Assembly (NCBI GenBank): GCA_000473305.1
Contig: CP006772.1
Location: forward strand, 186,001-250,000
Length of the DNA stretch: 64,000 bases
Direction of reading: 5' to 3'
Source: Bacteroidales bacterium CF
GTDB taxonomy: Bacteria > Bacteroidota > Bacteroidia > Bacteroidales > UBA932
Position 1 is the first letter of the stretch; each line of letters opens with the position of its first letter. Positions 45,493 through 51,917 of this stretch are shown here, piece by piece. The position numbers and the translations under genes are program-made. The notes under the pieces were generated by a model that had not been told where the DNA came from, did no database searches, and saw only the letters and a list, made by a program, of their open reading frames with translations.

Positions 45493-46326
45493 TTATATTA
45501 CAAAATTTATGGCCGTTGATTTTTTTTCTGATGCACTTTTTACACGTATTTCACTTTTATTGCATACAATTGAGTGTGGCGCAACACTTCTGGTGAGCCA
45601 CACATTTCCACCTACAACGCTGTCATGACCTATTACTGTTTCACCACCCAGTATTGTAGCCCCTGAGTAAATAATCACATTATCTTCTATAGTGGGGTGT
45701 CTCTTTTTTAGTGCTTCCTCTTTTTTTACATTCAACGCTCCAAGAGTCACCCCCTGATATATTTTCACGTTGTCTCCGATAACAGCGGTCTCTCCTATAA
45801 CAACACCTGTCCCATGGTCAATGAAGAATGATTTTCCGATTCTTGCGCCCGGGTTAATGTCGATTCCTGTATTTCTGTGGGCATACTCGCACATCAATCT
45901 CGGTAGTATAGGTATTCCAGCCACATATAGCGGATGAGCCAGTCGATAGGTTGTAATAGCATGGAATCCAGGATAGGCAAGGACAACCTCCTCAAGCGAA
46001 CTTGCTGCAGGATCAAACTCAAGAATAGCATTGGCATCCAGAAGCAGTTGATTGTATATTTCCGGCAATGAGTCAAAGTATTTACCTGTAAATCTGACTG
46101 TTGTAAAATTTCTTTGGGGCATAAAAGAATCAATAAGCTCATTCAGACTCTTTTTCAGATCATTCAATACAAGAATATTGTCAATATCTGATCTGTCGTT
46201 TCCTACAGGGAATAGTATATCAGTGAGCTGCTCGAGAAAGTTTATGACGGAGGCTTTTCCCGGGAATGCTGCTCTTGCTGCTCTGTTTGGTTCACCTATT
46301 AGGTTAATAAGATTGTTGGATGTCAT
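45493..46326 (-). CDS. cysE: Serine O-acetyltransferase
   Basis: CysE acetylates serine to O-acetylserine, the committed step of cysteine synthesis. This 277-residue form has a helical N-terminal domain (about 1-140) and a left-handed beta helix of hexapeptide repeats (from about 165; GARIGKSFFIDHGTGVVIGETAVIGDN in outline). The catalytic His is in FFIDHGTGVVIGE. Methionine at 46326 is the likely start; the longer frame to 46362 would run through the terminator hairpin. The start lies only about 14 bases after the T-tract of an intrinsic terminator, which puts that terminator in the leader transcript. Confidence 0.95.
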   Translation of the reverse strand: MTSNNLINLIGEPNRAARAAFPGKASVINFLEQLTDILFPVGNDRSDIDNILVLNDLKKSLNELIDSFMPQRNFTTVRFTGKYFDSLPEIYNQLLLDANAILEFDPAASSLEEVVLAYPGFHAITTYRLAHPLYVAGIPILPRLMCEYAHRNTGIDINPGARIGKSFFIDHGTGVVIGETAVIGDNVKIYQGVTLGALNVKKEEALKKRHPTIEDNVIIYSGATILGGETVIGHDSVVGGNVWLTRSVAPHSIVCNKSEIRVKSASEKKSTAINFVI

Positions 46327-46339
46327 TTTGGTAAGTAGA

Positions 46340-46375
46340 TAAAATAAAAAAAGCCCTCTCAATCAGAAAGGGCTT
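46340..46375 (-). terminator. Intrinsic terminator in the cysE leader (attenuator)
   Basis: On the minus strand AAGCCCTTTC (46375-46366) pairs with GAGAGGGCTT (46360-46351), ten base pairs with one G-U and a 5-base loop. A T-rich tract follows (about 46350-46340). It ends about 14 bases before the cysE ATG, too close for a separate downstream promoter, so it should act as an attenuator rather than a simple end of the luxS-pmp3 transcript. Confidence 0.8.
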
Positions 46376-46400
46376 ACTATAGCAACTTTTTAGTATTGAT

Positions 46401-46484
46401 TTACTTAAAACGGCATAATGCTCCCTTTCCGCATAAATTTATACAGCAGCAACAAAGGGTGTTATTTGCAGTTTTATATATCAT
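46401..46484 (-). CDS. Cys-rich leader peptide (27 aa) upstream of cysE
   Basis: Reading the minus strand from ATG 46484 gives 27 codons ending in TAA at 46403-46401. Residues 10-18 read LCCCCINLC and a sixth Cys is at residue 24; codons 11-14 are TGT TGC TGC TGT. Six cysteines in 27 codons, four in a row, is far above chance and lies exactly where attenuation needs it: upstream of the cysteine biosynthesis genes and a leader terminator. The peptide itself probably has no function. No strong promoter is visible; a weak GATTTTTC with a TTTG about 17-20 bases upstream lies just before the ATG. Confidence 0.8.
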   Translation of the reverse strand: MIYKTANNTLCCCCINLCGKGALCRFK

Positions 46485-46534
46485 AATTCGAAAAATCTTT
46501 TTCTAAATCAAAAACAAACTTCATACAAGAAAGT

Positions 46535-46696
46535 TTAAAACCCTCTGCTTCGGTTTACAATTATCAATGCAGCAATGACTCCCGGAACCCATCCGGCAAG
46601 CGTAAGAAGAAAGACAATCAACACGGATCCGCAACCGTAGTCAACTACTGCCAGCGGTGGGAAAATAATACACAGAATGACCCTGAGGAGTGACAT
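46535..46696 (-). CDS. Pmp3/YqaE (UPF0057) family small membrane protein
   Basis: The 53-residue protein has two hydrophobic helices (LRVILCIIFPPLAVVDYG and VLIVFLLTLAGWVPGVIAAL). It has the family pattern FPPLAV...G-C-GS and GWxPGxIxA, matching Pmp3/YqaE proteolipids linked to membrane potential and stress. It is well under 60 residues and easily missed by gene callers. The ATG at 46696 lies only six bases after the luxS stop, so it is almost surely translated from the luxS transcript. An intrinsic terminator follows only after about 160 bases, in the cysE leader. Confidence 0.9.
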   Translation of the reverse strand: MSLLRVILCIIFPPLAVVDYGCGSVLIVFLLTLAGWVPGVIAALIIVNRSRGF

Positions 46697-46702
46697 GCTC
46701 TC

Positions 46703-47149
46703 TTACTGTTTCTTAAGGAGCGTTATAAATTCAGGTATCCGCCTTTTTGTACTTTCCAGGTCAAAAAGAGTATAGTTACCGCACTCCTCAGCCCTGGCAC
46801 CCGGTACTTCGTCAATTGAAAGCATGGATTCGAGAGCCATTACCATAATGTCACGCATCTCACTCTCCGCATACTTTGTATATGTGAGTATATAAAAACC
46901 GGTAAGGCAACCCATAGGTCCCACATAGACAATCTCACTCTGAATGGATGACATTGTCCTCAGGTAATGTGCAAGCCAATGCTCCATTGTGTGCGACATC
47001 TGGGGTGTTATCGCCTCCCTGTATGCAAGAGTGGGCTTGACAAGACGGATGTCGTAAGTGTATACGCCTCTCTTTTCATCTGCATCTCTGAGATATACCC
47101 CCGGTTCAAGAATAAGGTGATTGACTTTAAACGAAGTTGGTGTCTCCAT
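46703..47149 (-). CDS. luxS: S-ribosylhomocysteine lyase
   Basis: LuxS splits S-ribosylhomocysteine into homocysteine and DPD, the AI-2 precursor, in the activated methyl cycle. It is 148 residues. Metal ligands are H53 and H57 in SHTMEHWLA and the Cys in AEECGNYT. The catalytic Cys is C81 in PMGCLTGFY (usual family sequence MGCRTGFY). The open frame extends to 47476 across the metH leader, but METPTSFKV at 47149 is the family start. A TATATTTG box on the minus strand (47199-47192) lies 42 bases upstream. The homocysteine product feeds MetH, encoded divergently. Confidence 0.95.
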   Translation of the reverse strand: METPTSFKVNHLILEPGVYLRDADEKRGVYTYDIRLVKPTLAYREAITPQMSHTMEHWLAHYLRTMSSIQSEIVYVGPMGCLTGFYILTYTKYAESEMRDIMVMALESMLSIDEVPGARAEECGNYTLFDLESTKRRIPEFITLLKKQ

Positions 47150-47157
47150 GATATTTT

Positions 47158-47189
47158 TTTGTAAAATTAAAAAAGAGTTTCCATTTTTG
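47158..47189 (+). promoter_or_regulatory. Promoter of the Met leader / metH
   Basis: TTTG (47158-47161) and CATTTTTG (47182-47189; one mismatch to TAnnTTTG) are spaced by 20 bases, the usual Bacteroidota -33/-7 spacing. The predicted start near 47194 gives about 20 bases before the leader ATG at 47214 and a total leader of about 160 bases before metH. Confidence 0.6.
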
Positions 47190-47191
47190 CA

Positions 47192-47199
47192 CAAATATA
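47192..47199 (-). promoter_or_regulatory. -7 box of luxS
   Basis: TATATTTG on the minus strand is a perfect TAnnTTTG match, 42 bases before the luxS ATG. It lies three bases from the plus-strand -7 box of the metH leader, so the two promoters are back-to-back and may exclude each other. Confidence 0.55.
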
Positions 47200-47213
47200 T
47201 CAGATAACCCCAA

Positions 47214-47291
47214 ATGACATTAACCCACAATACTATGCTTATGTCCATGCATATGATGCAGATTAACGCTGCAGAGGGTGTTGGTATATAA
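47214..47291 (+). CDS. Met-rich leader peptide (25 aa) upstream of metH
   Basis: ATG 47214 opens a 25-codon frame ending in TAA at 47289-47291. Residues 8-15 read MLMSMHMM, so five Met codons fall in eight positions and six in the whole peptide. The Met codons end at 47258, where the early hairpin starts. This is the layout of classical amino-acid attenuators, here in front of methionine synthase. It lies 62 bases before the metH ATG, on the strand opposite luxS and outside its coding region. Confidence 0.8.
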   Translation: MTLTHNTMLMSMHMMQINAAEGVGI

Positions 47292-47319
47292 GCTGATATA
47301 AAGAATCCAATATTTCCAT

Positions 47320-47347
47320 CCTCTGCTAAATGCAGGGGTTTTTTTTT
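47320..47347 (+). terminator. Intrinsic terminator in the metH leader (attenuator)
   Basis: CCTCTGC (47320-47326) and GCAGGGG (47332-47338) form a seven-pair stem with one G-U and a 5-base loop, followed by nine consecutive Ts (47339-47347). It ends six bases before metH ATG 47354. The only upstream plus-strand transcription unit is the Met leader, so this is an attenuator. Confidence 0.85.
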
Positions 47348-47353
47348 GTATTT

Positions 47354-50300
47354 ATGACAGATATAAGACGCATAATAAAAGAGAGAATCCTCATACTTGA
47401 CGGAGCAATGGGGACAATGCTCCAAAAATACGGGTTTGGGGAGAAGGAGTTCAGAGGGGAGCTCTTCAAGGATCATCCCGGGGAGCTCAGGGGCAATCTT
47501 GACCTGTTATCCCTGACTCAGCCAAAGGCCATTGAGGAGATTCACAGAAGCTATCTTGAAGCGGGAGCAGACATTATAGAGACAAACACATTCTCTTCGA
47601 CCACGATTGCTATGGCTGACTATAATCTGGAAAGCATGGTCTACAGACTGAACTTCGAGTCAGCCTCCATTGCCAGAAAGACAGCAGATGAGTACACAAG
47701 GAGAGATCCGTCAAAACCGAGGTTCGTTGCCGGTTCTATGGGACCGACAAATAAAACGGCAAGCATATCCCCGGATGTAAACAATCCCGGATATCGGGCC
47801 GTGGACTTCGAAACTTTGAGAACCGCGTACAAGCAACAGGCCGAGGCTCTGATAGATGGCGGTGTTGATCTTCTGTTGGTTGAAACAGTATTTGATACAT
47901 TAAATGCTAAGGCTGCACTTTTTGCCATTGAGCAGATAAAGGAGGAGAGGGGCCTGGATATTCCGGTCATGCTGTCGGGAACAATAACAGACAACTCCGG
48001 AAGGACTCTTTCCGGTCAGACTGTTGAGGCATTTCTCATATCAGTAAGCCATTTCCCGCTTTTTAGTATAGGATTGAATTGTGCTTTAGGAGCAGATCAA
48101 CTCAGGACATATATAAAGAGACTCTCTGTGGCAACAGATTTCAATATTTCGGCACATCCTAATGCAGGTTTGCCCAATCCTTTCGGTGAATATGACGAGT
48201 CGCCGCAGATGATGAGAGATGTAATTAATACATATCTTGAGGAGGGGTTGATAAATATCGTCGGAGGGTGCTGCGGCACTACTCCGGAACATATAAGGGT
48301 GCTTGCAGAGCTGGCAAGTCAATATAAACCAAGAAAATCACCGCGAAATACGGAAAGCGACAGACATTTGAAACTTTCCGGTCTTGAGTCCCTCGTGGTT
48401 ACAAAAGAGACAAATTTTGTAAATGTGGGTGAAAGGACAAACGTAGCCGGATCCAGGAAGTTCCTGAGACTTGTGAAGGAGGGTAAATATGGTGAGGCAG
48501 TGGAGATTGCCAGAGCTCAGGTTGAGGGTGGTGCGCAGATCATTGATGTCAATATGGATGACGGTCTGCTTGACGGAGTGAATGCAATGACCGAATTCCT
48601 CAATATGATAGCATCTGAGCCCGACATTGCAAAGGTGCCCGTCATGATAGACAGTTCAAAATGGGAGATTATAGAGGCGGGGCTGAGGGTTCTTCAGGGC
48701 AAAGGTATAGTGAACTCAATCTCTCTCAAGGAGGGTGAGGATGCATTCATTCATCATGCCGGAATGATAAGGAAATACGGGGCGGCGGTGATTGTCATGG
48801 CTTTTGACGAGAAGGGTCAGGCGGACACATTTGAACGGAGAATCGAGATATGCCGCAGATCCTATGAGATACTTGTAAATAGGGTTGGTTTTCCCCCTGA
48901 GGATATCATATTTGACTCTAATATTTTCCCTGTGGCGACCGGTCTTGAGGAGCACCGCAAAAATGCCGTGAATTTCTTCAAGGCAGCTGCATGGATCAGA
49001 AAGAACCTTCCATTTTCCGGTATCAGCGGAGGTGTGAGCAATGTCTCCTTCTCCTTTCGCGGTAATGACACCGTAAGGGAGGCAATGCATACAGCCTTCC
49101 TTTATCATGCAATCCATAACGGAATGACTATGGGTATCGTTAACCCGGAGATGCTCGGCATATACGATGATATAGAAAAAGAGCTTCTGGAGCATGTGGA
49201 GGATGTGCTTCTTGACAGAAGGGATGATGCTACGGAGAGGCTTCTTGCCTATGCCGAAAATATAGACGGGACCAGGAAAACGGAAGACAAATCCAATCCA
49301 GAATGGCGAGCCGCTTCTCTGCAGGAGAGGATTACCCATTCACTGGTTAAGGGTGTGGATGAGTTTGTGGAGCTCGATATGGAGGAGGCACGTAATCAGG
49401 TCGACAACCCGGTTGAGGTTATTGAAAATTATCTCATGACAGGGATGGATGTTGTCGGGGATCTGTTTGGAAGCGGAAAGATGTTTCTTCCTCAGGTTGT
49501 GAAGTCGGCAAGGGTGATGAAAAGGGCAGTGGCCTACCTTCTTCCATACATTATGGAAAGAGGTGGAAAGGATGAGCTTTCGCGGAAGAGTTCCGGCAAG
49601 ATCATTCTTGCTACAGTCAAGGGAGATATTCATGATATAGGAAAAAACATAGTATCTGTAGTACTCTCGTGCAATAACTTCGAGATAGTGGACCTTGGCG
49701 TAATGGTACCGGCTGAAAAGATTATCCAGACAGCAATAGACGAGGGAGCCGACATAATCGGGCTGAGCGGGTTGATAACTCCGTCTTTGACAGAGATGGT
49801 AAATGTTGTAGAGGAGTTGCAGAGAAGGGGCCTTGACATTCCTGTAATGGTTGGAGGTGCAACAACTTCAAAAATGCATACTGCCGTTAAGATTGCTCCG
49901 GCATATAGTGGAACTGCTGTTCACGTGAATGATGCCTCGAGGGCAGTTACTGTTGCGGGTTCGATTTTACAGAGAGATTCAAAGGATGAATATTCCCGTG
50001 GGATAAAGGAGGAGTATGAAAAAATACGTGACGAGTTTCTCAATAGCGGACGTGAAAGCAGAATGCTTACCATCGATCAGGCAAGGGCCAACAGACTATC
50101 GCTTGACTGGGGCTCCTACAACCCTCCTGTGCCGGTTGTGGCATCCGTCAATGTTATAGAACAGCCGGTGGAAGAGTTGATTGAATACATTGACTGGAAT
50201 CCATTTTTTAACCTTTGGAACATCAAGGGCAGCTATCCGGATATACTCAAGGACCCACACGCAGGTAAACAGGCATCTATACTCCTAAACGATGCAAAGG

Positions 50301-50950
50301 CAATGTTGCAGAGGATTGTGGAGAAAAAGTGGCTTACAGCCAGAGGTGTGTTTGGAATCTTTCCTGCAAATACAGCGGATAATGATGTTATTGAGATGTA
50401 TGGACCACACAGCGAGGTAATAGCTCATTTTCCCACATTGAGGCAGTTGACACGCAAGACTAAGAGCGGTCCGAACCTGGCACTCTCCGACTATATCGCA
50501 CCAAAGGAGAGCGGAAAGAGAGACTATCTGGGGATGTTCTGTGTCTCTGCAGGTTTTGGTGCAGATCAGCAAGCTGAATATTTCAAGAGTCAGCTGGATG
50601 ACTATAGTTCAATAATGTTGAAAGCTCTGGCAGACAGGTTGGCAGAAGCCTTTGCCGAGTATCTGCATATGAGGGTACGCAAAGATTTCTGGGGTTACTC
50701 GCCTGATGAGAGGCTGACAATGGAAGAGATCATAGCAGCGGAATATCGCGGGATCAGGCCGGCTCCCGGGTATCCTGCATGCCCTGAGCACAAGGACAAG
50801 AAGACAATTTGGAGAGTCCTCGATGTTGAGAAAAATATAGGTGCGAAACTTACTGATAATTACGCAATGTGGCCGGCCGCAACGGTGTCCGGTTTCTATT
50901 TCTCGCATCCGGATGCAAAATATTTTGGAGTAGGAATTAAGAATTTTTAG
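47354..50950 (+). CDS. metH: Cobalamin-dependent methionine synthase
   Basis: MetH moves a methyl group from methyltetrahydrofolate to homocysteine through B12. The 1198-residue protein has all four modules: the homocysteine domain (about 1-320; [11 protein letters not shown] and zinc cysteines C306 and C307 in [10 protein letters not shown]), the pterin domain (about 350-620; [11 protein letters not shown]), the cobalamin domain with axial H760 in [11 protein letters not shown], and the C-terminal SAM-dependent reactivation domain (about 900-1198). ATG 47330 lies inside the terminator hairpin and would add only GFFFVF-type residues, so ATG 47354 is chosen. It depends on cobalamin. metF follows after ten bases. 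Confidence 0.97.
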   Translation: MTDIRRIIKERILILDGAMGTMLQKYGFGEKEFRGELFKDHPGELRGNLDLLSLTQPKAIEEIHRSYLEAGADIIETNTFSSTTIAMADYNLESMVYRLNFESASIARKTADEYTRRDPSKPRFVAGSMGPTNKTASISPDVNNPGYRAVDFETLRTAYKQQAEALIDGGVDLLLVETVFDTLNAKAALFAIEQIKEERGLDIPVMLSGTITDNSGRTLSGQTVEAFLISVSHFPLFSIGLNCALGADQLRTYIKRLSVATDFNISAHPNAGLPNPFGEYDESPQMMRDVINTYLEEGLINIVGGCCGTTPEHIRVLAELASQYKPRKSPRNTESDRHLKLSGLESLVVTKETNFVNVGERTNVAGSRKFLRLVKEGKYGEAVEIARAQVEGGAQIIDVNMDDGLLDGVNAMTEFLNMIASEPDIAKVPVMIDSSKWEIIEAGLRVLQGKGIVNSISLKEGEDAFIHHAGMIRKYGAAVIVMAFDEKGQADTFERRIEICRRSYEILVNRVGFPPEDIIFDSNIFPVATGLEEHRKNAVNFFKAAAWIRKNLPFSGISGGVSNVSFSFRGNDTVREAMHTAFLYHAIHNGMTMGIVNPEMLGIYDDIEKELLEHVEDVLLDRRDDATERLLAYAENIDGTRKTEDKSNPEWRAASLQERITHSLVKGVDEFVELDMEEARNQVDNPVEVIENYLMTGMDVVGDLFGSGKMFLPQVVKSARVMKRAVAYLLPYIMERGGKDELSRKSSGKIILATVKGDIHDIGKNIVSVVLSCNNFEIVDLGVMVPAEKIIQTAIDEGADIIGLSGLITPSLTEMVNVVEELQRRGLDIPVMVGGATTSKMHTAVKIAPAYSGTAVHVNDASRAVTVAGSILQRDSKDEYSRGIKEEYEKIRDEFLNSGRESRMLTIDQARANRLSLDWGSYNPPVPVVASVNVIEQPVEELIEYIDWNPFFNLWNIKGSYPDILKDPHAGKQASILLNDAKAMLQRIVEKKWLTARGVFGIFPANTADNDVIEMYGPHSEVIAHFPTLRQLTRKTKSGPNLALSDYIAPKESGKRDYLGMFCVSAGFGADQQAEYFKSQLDDYSSIMLKALADRLAEAFAEYLHMRVRKDFWGYSPDERLTMEEIIAAEYRGIRPAPGYPACPEHKDKKTIWRVLDVEKNIGAKLTDNYAMWPAATVSGFYFSHPDAKYFGVGIKNF

Positions 50951-50960
50951 AAGGAAGGAG

Positions 50961-51917
50961 ATGAAAGTTGTTGAACATATAGAAAAATCTCAGGGCAGGA
51001 CACTCTGCTCCGTTGAGATATTGCCACCGCTCAAAGGTCAGAATATCGAGTCAACATTCAGAGGATTGGATCCTCTTATAGAATTTAACTTGCCCTTTAT
51101 CGATGTCACCTATCACAGGGAGGAGTTTGAGTATACAGAGTATCCTGACGGGAGACTGGAAAAAAGGATTGTGAGAAAGCGTCCCGGTACTGTCGGAATC
51201 TGCGCGGCTATACAGAACAGGTATAAGATCGATGCCATACCTCATGTTTTGTGCGGAAGTTTCAATAAGGAGGAGACAGAGAATTTCCTGATTGATCTGG
51301 GATTTTTGGGTATAGATAATGTAATGGCATTGAGGGGTGATTCTCTCAAGAACGAGACCTACTTTGTGCCTGAAAGAAATGGCAACAGGTATGCTACAGA
51401 GCTTGTCTCACAGATTTCAGACATGAATAAGGGAATATATCTGGACAAGGAGCTTCTCGATACCGCCCCGACAAATTTCTGTATCGGAGTGGCGGGTTAT
51501 CCTGAAAAACACATGGAGGCACCGAGCCTTGAGAGTGATATACATTTTCTCAAGGAGAAGGTCCGCAATGGCGCTGATTATATCATCACGCAGATGTTCT
51601 TTGACAACAGGAAGTATTTTGATTTTGTTGATAAGTGCAGGGAAGAGGGGATTACTGCACCGATTATACCCGGAATCAAACCTATAGCAACAAAGAAACA
51701 GCTAAACATGATCCCTTTGCGATTTAAGGTTGATCTACCCGATGAATTGGTCAAGATGATAGTGAAGGCTAAAAACGACGATGCCGTCAAGCAGATAGGC
51801 ATAGAGTGGTGTACGGAGCAATGTCGGGAATTGATGAAGGCGAAGGTGCCTGTTATACATTTTTATGCTACAGGCCGTACAGAGAATGTACGTGAAGTTA
51901 TTTCACGGATACAATAG
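50961..51917 (+). CDS. metF: Methylenetetrahydrofolate reductase
   Basis: This FAD-dependent enzyme makes the 5-methyl-THF that MetH uses. The 318-residue protein has the N-terminal SVEILPPLKG segment with catalytic Glu, LALRGD-like VMALRGDSL, and ITQMFFDNRKYFDFV with the folate-binding region. Its AAGGAAGGAG purine run abuts the ATG, unusually close for a Shine-Dalgarno element. Ten bases separate it from metH, so both should share the Met attenuator. The 3' end overlaps the convergent kinase gene by 20 bases. Confidence 0.96.
   Translation: MKVVEHIEKSQGRTLCSVEILPPLKGQNIESTFRGLDPLIEFNLPFIDVTYHREEFEYTEYPDGRLEKRIVRKRPGTVGICAAIQNRYKIDAIPHVLCGSFNKEETENFLIDLGFLGIDNVMALRGDSLKNETYFVPERNGNRYATELVSQISDMNKGIYLDKELLDTAPTNFCIGVAGYPEKHMEAPSLESDIHFLKEKVRNGADYIITQMFFDNRKYFDFVDKCREEGITAPIIPGIKPIATKKQLNMIPLRFKVDLPDELVKMIVKAKNDDAVKQIGIEWCTEQCRELMKAKVPVIHFYATGRTENVREVISRIQ

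Larger units (their letters stand above)
46327..46484 (-). promoter_or_regulatory. Candidate cysteine attenuator leader of cysE-cysK
   Basis: The leader holds a Cys-rich ORF and three mutually exclusive pairings on the minus strand. Early hairpin: CCCTTT (46459-46454) with AAAGGG (46428-46423). Antiterminator: CGGAAAGGG (46431-46423) with CCCTTTCTG (46372-46364), nine pairs with one G-U. Terminator: the ten-pair stem at 46375-46351. The 5' arm of the early hairpin runs into the first of the four Cys codons. A ribosome stalled there would block the early hairpin, let the antiterminator form and allow transcription into cysE. Apart from this, pmp3's 3' end and the terminator I see nothing else in 46327-46534. 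Confidence 0.75.
47195..47353 (+). promoter_or_regulatory. Candidate methionine attenuator leader of metH-metF
   Basis: The leader holds a Met-rich ORF and three competing pairings. Early hairpin: TGCAG (47257-47261) with CTGCA (47269-47273). Antiterminator: GCAGAGGGTG (47271-47280) with CATCCTCTGC (47317-47326), ten pairs with one G-U. Terminator: CCTCTGC (47320-47326) with GCAGGGG (47332-47338) and nine Ts. The early hairpin's 5' arm overlaps the last Met codon, so a ribosome waiting for Met-tRNA would block it and favour the antiterminator. I see no match to SAM, SAH or cobalamin riboswitch consensus. Confidence 0.78.

Noticed and set aside
46405-46434. A nine-codon ORF (MRKGSIMPF) in the cysE leader
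   Set aside because: It is nested out of frame inside the Cys-rich leader ORF, has no clustered residue and is explained better by the 27-codon frame with four Cys in a row.
47195-47353. A SAM or cobalamin riboswitch in the metH leader
   Set aside because: I could not match SAM-II, SAM-I or cobalamin core sequences. The Met-rich ORF and competing stems explain the leader without a ligand-binding core. A covariance-model scan would settle it.
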